A stretch of DNA of 42,607 nt, from positions 1 to 42,607 of the forward strand of contig NZ_WSRP01000025.1 in NCBI RefSeq assembly GCF_009767915.1. Reading direction: 5' to 3'. Position 1 is the first letter of the stretch. Each line of letters starts with the position of its first letter. Below the pieces are notes generated by a model, which saw nothing but the letters and a program-made list of their open reading frames with translations, had not been told where the DNA came from and did no database searches. Positions 1 through 6,675 of the stretch are shown one piece after another. The translations under genes were made by a program, and so were the position numbers. This DNA is from Parasutterella muris. Its GTDB lineage: Bacteria; Pseudomonadota; Gammaproteobacteria; Burkholderiales; Burkholderiaceae_F.

Positions 1-166
1 GGCGCCACCCTTGCAAGTAGAAACAAACATAGACCACCTCCAATAATGATCTAATTATAACATACCTACTACATATCCACAAGCGAATAATGAATAAAAA
101 GGCAAAAAAACAGACCCCATGGCCGTTGACGACCAAGTGGTCAGTTAGAATCTGCCAAACTCAGGT
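1..166. mobile_element. Possible end fragment of an insertion sequence
   Basis: No coding region is evident in the first 228 bases. The 15-base sequence TCTGCCAAACTCAGG at 151-165 occurs again, in reverse complement, at 42505-42519, where it starts exactly at the point at which a flavoprotein gene loses its family sequence. That is the behaviour of a terminal inverted repeat, so bases 1-165 may be one end of an element extending leftwards out of the window. The short palindrome GACCAAGTGGTC lies at 131-142. No transposase is visible here, and I do not recognise the IS family. Confidence 0.35.
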
Positions 167-228
167 ATGAAGCTCAGCTCGTGTGCTTTTGATCTTTCAA
201 GCTTTCATTAGAGATCGAAGGACATTAG

Positions 229-585
229 CTAAAGTCTGAGTTTTTGCTGGTCCAAATCCAGCTGTTCCGAAAGGTTTTTTAGATCGATAAGCATGTCGTT
301 GACGCTCATAAGCGTACTCTCAGGCACATCTGTCACTTCAGAAATCAATTCGATAGGCATCTTCGACTCATGCTGCAGCAGCTTTACTGCCTCCTCCATT
401 CGGTACTTGACTAACCGCTTTTGCGCTTCCGCCCATCCTTCTATCCAGCCCATTATCCAGCCTTTCATCCAACCTTCCAGCCACGCCCTTTCATAAATAT
501 CCAACTCAATACCTGAACATTTTCTGCAGACGTCTTCTATGCTGTCACAGGAATTCTCTATTTCGCGCAGAACTTCGCTTTTCAT
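229..585 (-). CDS. Stand-alone Rpn C-terminal-tail protein, third and most diverged copy
   Basis: A 118-residue protein with no nuclease domain. It matches the end of the Rpn nuclease encoded at 1177-2016. The module begins with a SGIELDI.ERAW segment, continues with a Trp/Gly repeat linker (GWMKGWIMGWIEGW) and ends with a helical segment like MPIELISEVTDVPESTL. It carries about 20 extra residues at the C terminus, ending QLDLDQQKLRL, that the other copies lack. The ATG is preceded by AGGAGG with 8 bases between, the strongest ribosome binding site of the set, so translation is likely. It lies 28 bases downstream of the next copy, in the same direction. By analogy with Rpn small forms it may bind and inhibit the nuclease. 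A remnant of a decayed paralogue is the alternative. Confidence 0.6.
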   Translation of the reverse strand: MKSEVLREIENSCDSIEDVCRKCSGIELDIYERAWLEGWMKGWIMGWIEGWAEAQKRLVKYRMEEAVKLLQHESKMPIELISEVTDVPESTLMSVNDMLIDLKNLSEQLDLDQQKLRL

Positions 586-613
586 TCTTGGAACCTCCTA
601 AACAGGAGACCTT

Positions 614-862
614 TCACGAACAAGAAAGATTTTTCTTAATTTCTCGGAGCTGCTCTATAGACAATCCGCTCACTTCAGCAATCGCTTCAAGTGACATCTG
701 TCCGAGCCGAATCAACTTTGCAGCCACCTCCGTTTGAGCTTGTGCCCAACCTTCGGCCCAAGCTTCTTCAGCTATCTCCAGTTCAACACCTGAAAGTTCG
801 CGGCCGCTTATTCCTGTTTCTTTAAATAAACGCATGCGTTCTGCCAGAGTATCTTTTTGCAT
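614..862 (-). CDS. Stand-alone Rpn C-terminal-tail protein, second copy
   Basis: An 82-residue protein equivalent to the tail of the full-length Rpn protein: TLAERMRLFKET, then ELSGVELEIAEEAWAEGWAQAQ, then AAKLIRLGQMSLEAIAEVSGL and REIKKNLS. The DNA of the last 90 or so bases is nearly identical to the tail of the 1177-2016 gene, so the duplication is recent or kept alike by gene conversion. The start is ATG with AAAAGG about 10 bases upstream. The 28-base spacer before it resembles the spacer before the neighbouring copy, including the Shine-Dalgarno region. There is no catalytic domain. The most interesting reading is a separately made antitoxin-like subunit, but no function is proven. Confidence 0.6.
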   Translation of the reverse strand: MQKDTLAERMRLFKETGISGRELSGVELEIAEEAWAEGWAQAQTEVAAKLIRLGQMSLEAIAEVSGLSIEQLREIKKNLSCS

Positions 863-890
863 TCTTTGAACCTTTTAATCCGAAAGGCGT

Positions 891-1148
891 CTAGGTCGGA
901 TGTGAAAGATTTTTCTTAATTTCTCGGAGTCGCTCTATGGGCAAGTCGACTACTTCAGCAATCGCTTCAAGCGGCATCTGCCCGAGTCGAATCAACTTTG
1001 CAGCCATCTCCGCTTGAACTTGTGCCCAACCTTCGGCCCGACCTTTGGCCCAAGCTTCTTCAGCCATCTCCAGTTCAATACCTGAAAGTTCACGCTCGCC
1101 TTCTCTTATCTCACGACGTAGACGATCTGACCATGTTTCTTTTTGCAC
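891..1148 (-). CDS. Stand-alone Rpn C-terminal-tail protein, first copy
   Basis: An 85-residue protein made only of the Rpn tail module: RELSGIELEMAEEAW, a charged and aromatic linker (KGRAEGWAQVQ), then AAKLIRLGQMPLEAIAEV and a REIKKNLS ending. The start is GTG, with AAGGGA 8 bases upstream and the codons QKETW following, as in the second copy. It begins 28 bases after the stop of the full-length Rpn gene, in the same orientation, so all four genes probably share a transcript. There is no nuclease core. It is probably translated, given the preserved ribosome binding site. A role as inhibitor of the upstream nuclease is inference. Confidence 0.6.
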   Translation of the reverse strand: MQKETWSDRLRREIREGERELSGIELEMAEEAWAKGRAEGWAQVQAEMAAKLIRLGQMPLEAIAEVVDLPIERLREIKKNLSHPT

Positions 1149-1176
1149 TCTTTGGATCCCTTAAAGCGGAGAACGT

Positions 1177-1464
1177 CTAGACAGAAAGAGATAGATTCGA
1201 CTTAATTTCTCGTAGCTGCTCTATAGGCAATCCGCTCACTTCCGCAATCGCTTCAAGTGACATCTGTCCGAGCAGAATCAACTTTGCGGCCATGTCCGTT
1301 TTAGCTTCTTCCAGACCTTCCTGCCGACCTTCTTCCAGACCTTCTTGCCGGCCTCCTTCCCAATTACTTTCAGCTATATCCAGTTCAATACCCGAAAGTT
1401 CGCGCTGGCCCATTTTTGTCTCTTTAAAGAGGCGCATGCGTTCTGCCAAAGTTTCGTTTTTCAT
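1177..1464 (-). CDS. Predicted internal translation product of the Rpn gene (tail-only, 95 residues)
   Basis: Codon 185 of the Rpn gene is ATG. On the coding strand it is preceded by AAAGGAG with 8 bases between, as good a ribosome binding site as any in the window. The resulting 95-residue product starts MKNETLAERMRLFKET and covers the same module as the three downstream genes, two of which start with a very similar segment. In other Rpn genes, small C-terminal products made from internal starts have been reported to inhibit the full-length nuclease. Here the internal start is seen directly. Its use and its function are inferred. Confidence 0.55.
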   Translation of the reverse strand: MKNETLAERMRLFKETKMGQRELSGIELDIAESNWEGGRQEGLEEGRQEGLEEAKTDMAAKLILLGQMSLEAIAEVSGLPIEQLREIKSNLSLSV

Positions 1465-2016
1465 CTCGTCAGCTCCTTTACAAGAAAAATCATGCATTAG
1501 TTTGCCGATAGGATCTTCACCGCGATATTCACCATTTACAAAAATTATATGCGTTCCATCTCTGAAATGAGTATTGTCCTGAACGCAGATCCTCTCAATT
1601 TGATACGCGGGCAATCCTTTTCTTTTGAAGTCTTTCTCTGTAATAAATATCACGTAACACTCATTCAGAGATGAAAAATCACTGTTCTTTTCCAAACTGT
1701 TCGTATCAAGCAGCGCAGAATGGTAACGTGCGCGCCTTTCCAAATTACTCGAAACGACGCGTTGAACCTCGATGTTGATGTGATTCCCTTGTTCATCCAC
1801 GGCCAATGCATCGAGCCTCACTGTTCTTTTATCCAGTGCATTAAGGTTTTTCTGAACCTCGACTTTCTTGACTTTAACCAGCGGATACCCTAACTGCTTG
1901 AAAATTTCGTGAATCACAACCTCTATACATTGCGGTTGATCTTTGAAAAAAACTTCAAAAAAGATATCGTCCATCAGACGAACGTTTTCGATATATCTCC
2001 GGGCTGATTTTTTCAT
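1177..2016 (-). CDS. Rpn family recombination-promoting nuclease / putative transposase (PF12784 type)
   Basis: A 279-residue protein of the Rpn/YhgA-like PD-(D/E)XK family. The N-terminal domain (about 1-175) shows the family opening RLMDDIFFEVFFKD and the catalytic pattern VRLDA...INIEVQ, giving Asp69, Glu83 and Gln85, followed by RRARYHSALLD. A flexible linker (about 217-240) contains the repeated GRQEGLEE unit, and a helical tail (about 240-279) follows. Family members are DNA endonucleases linked to RecA-independent recombination and phage defence. The ATG at 2016 follows AAAGGA. An in-frame ATG at 1464 (Met185) has its own strong ribosome binding site and would give a tail-only protein. 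Three tail-only genes follow downstream. Confidence 0.85.
   Translation of the reverse strand: MKKSARRYIENVRLMDDIFFEVFFKDQPQCIEVVIHEIFKQLGYPLVKVKKVEVQKNLNALDKRTVRLDALAVDEQGNHINIEVQRVVSSNLERRARYHSALLDTNSLEKNSDFSSLNECYVIFITEKDFKRKGLPAYQIERICVQDNTHFRDGTHIIFVNGEYRGEDPIGKLMHDFSCKGADEMKNETLAERMRLFKETKMGQRELSGIELDIAESNWEGGRQEGLEEGRQEGLEEAKTDMAAKLILLGQMSLEAIAEVSGLPIEQLREIKSNLSLSV
1305..1352. repeat. 24-bp tandem repeat in the Rpn linker
   Basis: Two adjacent 24-base units (1305-1328 and 1329-1352) differ at only two positions. They encode the repeated linker GRQEGLEE in frame. A unit length divisible by three lets the linker grow or shrink without a frameshift. The other tail genes have Trp/Gly-rich linkers of other lengths at the same place. 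Confidence 0.8.
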
Positions 2017-2197
2017 TTTTTATCCTTTTCGTTAGGTCTTAATTTTATCAGCTGAGGCAGAAGAAAGGAAGGGTAAATTATTTTTAATAAGCCCAATAAG
2101 ATAGGACTTTAATAAAACTTACCCTCTGCTCCGGTAAGACAAAAAACGTCAAAACAGCATTTGTTTGTTCGCAGAGAAACAATCTCAGGACAAACCC

Positions 2198-2233
2198 AAG
2201 TGGACTGCTGAAACAGTCATAAAGTGGACTGCT
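2198..2233. promoter_or_regulatory. Two direct repeats upstream of the octahaem cytochrome gene
   Basis: AAGTGGACTGCT occurs at 2198-2209 and exactly again at 2222-2233, 24 bases apart start to start. The second copy ends about 50 bases before the cytochrome start. Exact 12-base repeats in a short upstream region suggest a tandem regulator site. The regulator is unknown. Confidence 0.4.
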
Positions 2234-2282
2234 CTTCAAAAAGATTGTTTTGGAAAATGAAGTCAATCTTAAGGAGACAAAA

Positions 2283-3962
2283 ATGAAAACAGCAAAAATA
2301 CCCAGCTTGCTTTTATTAAGCCTCAGTTTGTTTTCGCTTTCCGCTGTCGCCGCGGACACCCTGCCTGCAAAAGACCCGGTTAACACAAACCAGTGCTTCG
2401 GATGTCATGCCTCAGCAATTAAAACGCTTTCAACAAGAGGCGCCCACAAGAACGTCAACTGCGTCGCCTGCCATGACATTCCTAAGGAGCATATGAGCGC
2501 TCCAAGTAAAGAGAATCGGCCGACGACTCACTTTGAATACGCAGCATGCGGACAGTGCCACACTGAGCAGCACAAAGACATCATGGACCCGAAATATCAC
2601 TATGAGTGGGCCCTGAAGAACACGCCGCCTACTTATGCTCAATTCCGAGAACTCACCGGCGACAACTCATTCCGTGATGTTCAGTTCAGGCTGCCGAGAT
2701 TCCATTCCAGCATCGTGACCGACCTTGCCAACGTCCGTTCTGACGGAAGATATCAGTACAAAAAGTACACCGATCTTTCCAAGCCCGGCGCTCCGCTCTG
2801 GGAAGCACTCACTGACACCCGCCCCGAGGAAGGTGACAAGATCAAACCCTCCAAGACGCTTTCACTCACATGGCGTCCGCAAAAGGGCCGCGAAATCATG
2901 GGCCGCTCGGACTGCTTAAAGTGCAAGACGAATGACAACATGCTCGATTACGCATACCTCGGAAAGAGAGATCCGAAAGCGCCCTTAGCGTTCGACGATC
3001 CGGACCACAAGGTACTTAAGACTGTCAACAACAGCTTTAACTGTATTACCTGCCACGATCCTCACTCAGCTGAACCGCGCATTGTGTTCGATCATCTGAT
3101 CGAGGCTATGTCTCATAAAGACTTTAAGGATTCCAACTATCAGAAAAACGTCGGCAAAACCGGTTACCCGAAGATTGAAGTCATCGAAATGGGTGTACGC
3201 GGATACCCGAGAAAGATTGCGATTCTTGATAAGGCAAACTCTAATTACATGTGCGGACAGTGCCATCAGGGCCACAACCGTTCGGAAACTTTCTACAAGG
3301 ACAGCGACGGCTCTTTAGCGCATGAAAAGAACGCGATCGACAGAAACGGATGGTCCGTCGGTACGTATTTTGCCGGCAATCCGCTGGAGCGCTGGAATCT
3401 GGTTCGCGGCCTCGGTCTTTATAACGGAATCGATAAAGCGACCGGAGTTAAGACTGTTTCCACCGACCACTACCATATGGAAACTGTTGTTGCATCCAAG
3501 CACGGCCAAGCAGGCGTCGGATGTACAGACTGCCATTTCGCTAAGAAAGAAAACGGCACTCTCGAGCATCAGCCGAGTCTTCCGACCCTGAAGTATAAGA
3601 ACACCTGCGCTCGTTCCGACTGCCATGGCAATCCGAACGGAGATAACTGGAGTGAAGGACAGGCCGCTTATATGGTCGCCACAATTCAGCAGCGCTACCG
3701 CATCCATAAGGAAAGATTAGAGCGCTACGGTTTGGCAGCTCGCGACCTCCTTATCAAGGCTAAAGTCGGTGAAGTTAAAATTCCGGACGACCAGTACAAG
3801 AAACTTCAGGACGCTTACAGTCTCTATCTGCACACCACCGGTTTCTACTTCTCTGATTACTCCAAAGGCGTACACGATCCTTCGGGATTTGAAGAAACAT
3901 CTTCATACGTCATCAAGAACCTGAGAACGGCAACTGCAGAAGCTCAAAAAGCCGTAAAGTAA
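2283..3962 (+). CDS. Exported octahaem cytochrome c with a CxxCK haem, related to the NrfA/octahaem nitrite reductase family
   Basis: A 559-residue protein with a signal peptide cleaved near AVA-AD (residues 23/24). The chosen ATG follows AAGGAG; an earlier TTG in frame has no such site. Eight haem motifs are visible: CFGCH 38-42, CVACH 60-64, CGQCH 89-93, CLKCK 211-215, CITCH 254-258, CGQCH 324-328, CTDCH 414-418 and CARSDCH (CX4CH) 442-448. Three N-terminal haems followed by a Lys-ligated haem and four more is the layout of octahaem nitrite reductases, built on an NrfA-like core. The NrfA pattern HxxxE(x6)HG before the seventh haem is present (His396, His407). After the sixth haem, however, the usual tyrosine-bearing EYYF segment is replaced by QGHN, so nitrite may not be the substrate. 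It is periplasmic, with no NrfH-type partner adjacent. Confidence 0.8.
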   Translation: MKTAKIPSLLLLSLSLFSLSAVAADTLPAKDPVNTNQCFGCHASAIKTLSTRGAHKNVNCVACHDIPKEHMSAPSKENRPTTHFEYAACGQCHTEQHKDIMDPKYHYEWALKNTPPTYAQFRELTGDNSFRDVQFRLPRFHSSIVTDLANVRSDGRYQYKKYTDLSKPGAPLWEALTDTRPEEGDKIKPSKTLSLTWRPQKGREIMGRSDCLKCKTNDNMLDYAYLGKRDPKAPLAFDDPDHKVLKTVNNSFNCITCHDPHSAEPRIVFDHLIEAMSHKDFKDSNYQKNVGKTGYPKIEVIEMGVRGYPRKIAILDKANSNYMCGQCHQGHNRSETFYKDSDGSLAHEKNAIDRNGWSVGTYFAGNPLERWNLVRGLGLYNGIDKATGVKTVSTDHYHMETVVASKHGQAGVGCTDCHFAKKENGTLEHQPSLPTLKYKNTCARSDCHGNPNGDNWSEGQAAYMVATIQQRYRIHKERLERYGLAARDLLIKAKVGEVKIPDDQYKKLQDAYSLYLHTTGFYFSDYSKGVHDPSGFEETSSYVIKNLRTATAEAQKAVK

Positions 3963-3978
3963 ATCGATAACTCGTGTC

Positions 3979-4010
3979 GAGACCGGACGTTTGTCCGGTC
4001 TCATGCTTTT
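3979..4010 (+). terminator. Intrinsic terminator after the octahaem cytochrome gene
   Basis: GAGACCGGAC (3979-3988), loop GTTT, then GTCCGGTCTC (3993-4002), a perfect 10-bp stem followed by ATGCTTTT. It shows that the next gene starts after it, at 4022, and not at the in-frame GTG at 3974. Confidence 0.75.
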
Positions 4011-4021
4011 ACAATTTCGAT

Positions 4022-5503
4022 ATGGCAAACAAAGTGCACCCGAGACTCGCTTCTCTGTCTTTAGACAGAAGCGAGAATTCAGAACCTCTGTCCGAGCAGC
4101 TTTACAAAGCGATATGCTCGCTCATTGAGTCCGGCAATCTGCTTGCAAATGATCCGCCGCCCTCCAGCAGGCAGCTTAGCGATCTGCTCGACGTATCCCG
4201 AAGCACGGTTTCGCATGTATACAAGCAGCTTACTGAAGAAGGTTTGATCAATTCGCGCAAAGGAAGCGGCACTTTTGTTTCCGAAACAGCAGACGCGCTC
4301 ACCGAACTCTCTACTGACAGCGCAAATGCACACTCCCCTCTTCGTTTGGCCGAACTTCCAGCTTCTGCCAGAGTCGCTTCCGACGCAAGAAGTTTCAGCG
4401 TTCAGAAAAATCTGCCTTTTGCAGTTATCGCACCCGACCACGAAAGTCTGCCCGGGAAAAATTGGACCACTATTGTCAGCCGCATATCCAGAAGTCCCTG
4501 GCTGCACAACGGCTATTGTGAACCGGGCGGTTTCATGCCTTATAAGGAAGCCGTCGCAGACTATCTCCGCAGATTTCGCGGCATCTCCTGCAGCGCGGAT
4601 CAGGTCATTGCGACAACCGGCATTCAGCAGGCGCTCGATTTATGCGCCTCTGTCCTCTTCAAAGCTTCGGACTTAGTGGCAGTCGAAGATCCTTACTTCC
4701 AGCCGCATGTGAACCTGCTTGAATTCCGCGGTTTGAAGCCCGTACCGATTCCCGTCACTCAGGACGGCATAGACACTGACCGCTTGGAAAAACACAGCGA
4801 CATCAGAGGCGTACTTGTGACGCCGTGCCACCAATACCCGCTCGGTTATGTCTTCTCCTCCCAAACAAGGGAAAAGCTCCTGGACTGGGCCGCCAAAAAC
4901 TCGGCTTGGATAATAGAAGACGATTACGACAGCGAACTGCGTTACGGCAAGAAACCACACCCGGCGCTCGCGTCTTTGGACCAAAATGAATGCTGTATCT
5001 ATTTAGGCAGTTTCACAAAAGTCATTTATCCGGGCTTCAACATGGGTTATATGGTCGTACCAAAGCCGCTGATCCGAGTATTTGAAGGCGCGAAATTTTT
5101 GACAGACCGACACTCGAGCGAAGTTCATCAATGTATCTTGGCAGAATTCATTGAAAGAGGCTTCTACGATTCGCACGTCAGACGCCTTAAAACTATGTAT
5201 GAAAAGCGCAGACAGGCTCTGGTCCGATCAATCGGCCGACTCCTTGGCCGCTATGGCAGTATTGAAGGGGAAAATGAAGGTACGCATGTGACATTCCTTT
5301 TTAACCACCCCGTCAACGACATTGAAATCTGCAGATTTCTTGACGAAAAGTATCGAATCGAAGCTCGTCCTCTTTCTGAGTGCTATCGACTGGCAAATTC
5401 TCGAAGCGGTCTTATCCTTGGCTATGCGCACTTCACGGAAGATGAGCTTCGGGAAGCGGTTTCAAGACTGCGGGACGGCTTGGAAGTGTTTTTTAATCGG
5501 TAA
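4022..5503 (+). CDS. MocR/PdxR-type regulator: GntR winged helix fused to an aminotransferase domain
   Basis: A 493-residue protein from the ATG at 4022. The N-terminal GntR helix-turn-helix (about 15-80) shows LSEQLYKAICSLIESGNL, SSRQLSDLLDVSRSTVSHVY and the wing GLINSRKGSGTFV. The rest is a fold-type-I aminotransferase domain, with EPGGFMPYKEA, ATTGIQQALDL, EDDYDSELRY and the PLP lysine in GSFTKVIYPG (Lys333). Such proteins sense PLP or an amino-acid adduct and control B6, GABA, taurine or similar genes. The FMN-binding protein 14 bases downstream is the obvious target or partner. An in-frame GTG at 3974 is rejected because it lies at the edge of the upstream terminator. Confidence 0.88.
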   Translation: MANKVHPRLASLSLDRSENSEPLSEQLYKAICSLIESGNLLANDPPPSSRQLSDLLDVSRSTVSHVYKQLTEEGLINSRKGSGTFVSETADALTELSTDSANAHSPLRLAELPASARVASDARSFSVQKNLPFAVIAPDHESLPGKNWTTIVSRISRSPWLHNGYCEPGGFMPYKEAVADYLRRFRGISCSADQVIATTGIQQALDLCASVLFKASDLVAVEDPYFQPHVNLLEFRGLKPVPIPVTQDGIDTDRLEKHSDIRGVLVTPCHQYPLGYVFSSQTREKLLDWAAKNSAWIIEDDYDSELRYGKKPHPALASLDQNECCIYLGSFTKVIYPGFNMGYMVVPKPLIRVFEGAKFLTDRHSSEVHQCILAEFIERGFYDSHVRRLKTMYEKRRQALVRSIGRLLGRYGSIEGENEGTHVTFLFNHPVNDIEICRFLDEKYRIEARPLSECYRLANSRSGLILGYAHFTEDELREAVSRLRDGLEVFFNR

Positions 5504-5517
5504 GAGAGGGAAAGATA

Positions 5518-6012
5518 ATGCGAAAGGAATTAGTGAGAACCAAACAGACTCTGTCAGAAGAGAAAACTCAGGAAATACTCAGGGACGGCGTGTACGGAGT
5601 GCTTGCGCTGAACGGAGACGACGGATACCTCTACAGTGTGCCTCTGTCCTACATCCTTTATGACGGGAGCATTTATTTCCACGGATCGCCGCGCGGCTAC
5701 AAGCATGACTGTTTTGCCAGAACAAAGAAAACGAGCTTTTCAGTTGTGGGACAAAGCGAAGTAGTCCCTAAGCTTCGCGCAAACAATTACAAAAGCGTAA
5801 CGGTATGGGGAACGCTCAAACCAGTCACGGATCTAAATGAAAAACTGGAAGCCCTGCTCGCAATGGCGGACAAATACAGCAAAGGAGTCGAAGATAATGA
5901 GGAAGAAATTCAGCATTCACTTCAATATGTCTTTATGATGAAACTTGTGCCCGAATGCATCACCGGAAAAGAGGCTGACGAAGAGGTTCGCAGAACCGGC
6001 AAACTCGGCTAA
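5518..6012 (+). CDS. Pyridoxamine 5'-phosphate oxidase-family (NimA-like) FMN-binding protein
   Basis: A 164-residue split-barrel flavoprotein. It shows the NimA-type run GYLYSVPLSYILYDGSIYFHG, then GYKHDCF and SFSVVGQSEVVP, then a SVTVWGTLKPV strand. The family binds FMN at a dimer interface. Members include nitroimidazole reductases and uncharacterised flavin or haem binding proteins, and true PdxH is longer and different. It follows the MocR regulator by 14 bases and probably forms a two-gene operon with it. A link to B6 metabolism is possible from that regulator, but the substrate cannot be read from the sequence. Confidence 0.82.
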   Translation: MRKELVRTKQTLSEEKTQEILRDGVYGVLALNGDDGYLYSVPLSYILYDGSIYFHGSPRGYKHDCFARTKKTSFSVVGQSEVVPKLRANNYKSVTVWGTLKPVTDLNEKLEALLAMADKYSKGVEDNEEEIQHSLQYVFMMKLVPECITGKEADEEVRRTGKLG

Positions 6013-6040
6013 GTACACAAGCGCTGCTTCGTAAATATCA

Positions 6041-6109
6041 AAGGCTCCGAAGCTTATTATCGCTGCGGAGCCTTCGCATTCCGCCGCCAGAACCCGTGGA
6101 TGCGGCGGA
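6041..6109. terminator. Two hairpins between convergent genes
   Basis: AAGGCTCCG (6041-6049) pairs with CGGAGCCTT (6066-6074), and TCCGCCGC (6080-6087) pairs with GCGGCGGA (6102-6109). Both lie between the FMN protein and the convergent YgiW-like gene. Neither has a strong T run, so their use as terminators is moderately likely. Confidence 0.45.
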
Positions 6110-6144
6110 TTTGCGGAAAAATCAGATGTCTCGACTGTTAAGGT

Positions 6145-6528
6145 TTAGTCAACAACGTCCAGTGTATAAACATCGACCGTGTCAGGCTGAGCCATATCGG
6201 GTCTGACTTCACCCTGAATCTTTACCGGAGTGTTGGCGTTGACAACCTGACCGACAAAAACTTCATCGGGGATGTTGACGACAACTTCACCGGTCTTATC
6301 CTGGAAAACATATGTTTCACCGGCGATTCCTCTGACCAGGTTCCCGTCAAGTTCGACTAACTGGAACGGTGCCGCGTCTTCTTTGATTTCGCTGACCGTA
6401 TGATCGACAGGGCCGCTTCCGTTGAACCAGCCGTTGTACTCATCATTTTCCATATTGTTAGCCTGTGCAGCTCCGCAGCTCAATGCGAAAGCACCGGCGA
6501 GAACGCATAGTAATTTGTTCATCTTCAT
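6145..6528 (-). CDS. YgiW/YdeI-type periplasmic OB-fold stress protein
   Basis: A 127-residue secreted protein from the ATG at 6528, which follows AAGGAGA. The signal peptide MKMNKLLCVLAGAFALSCGAAQA ends at AQA-N. The mature part contains the BOF family core: a V.EI.....D...V.L.G.LV segment, then ETYVFQDKTGEVVVNIPDEVF and a PVKIQGEV strand. Family members are small periplasmic OB-fold proteins involved in tolerance to peroxide, metals or peptides; ligands are poorly defined. An in-frame upstream start at 6546 overlaps the ribosome binding site and is unlikely. It appears monocistronic, and no regulator is visible. Confidence 0.85.
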   Translation of the reverse strand: MKMNKLLCVLAGAFALSCGAAQANNMENDEYNGWFNGSGPVDHTVSEIKEDAAPFQLVELDGNLVRGIAGETYVFQDKTGEVVVNIPDEVFVGQVVNANTPVKIQGEVRPDMAQPDTVDVYTLDVVD

Positions 6529-6675
6529 AACTGTCTCCTTTATCAAGACAGTTTGAATTCTAATGGTTAATACCTATTTAAATTTGCAACATTTAACCTA
6601 ATTTGGTTATTGTTGCAAATCATACAAACAGTTACATGAGCCGTCACAAAGGATGTGACACATGAAAAAGAACCA

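Noticed and set aside
131-142. Palindrome GACCAAGTGGTC considered as an operator
   Set aside because: It lies within the presumed element end with no gene to regulate, and such short palindromes occur by chance.
229-1148. CRISPR-like array suggested by regular repeated blocks
   Set aside because: The repeats are about 250-300 bases long, encode protein and vary in length; there are no short identical repeats with unique spacers.
2250-2282. Upstream TTG start for the octahaem cytochrome
   Set aside because: The ATG at 2283 has AAGGAG in the right place and begins a proper signal peptide; the extra 11 residues would spoil it.
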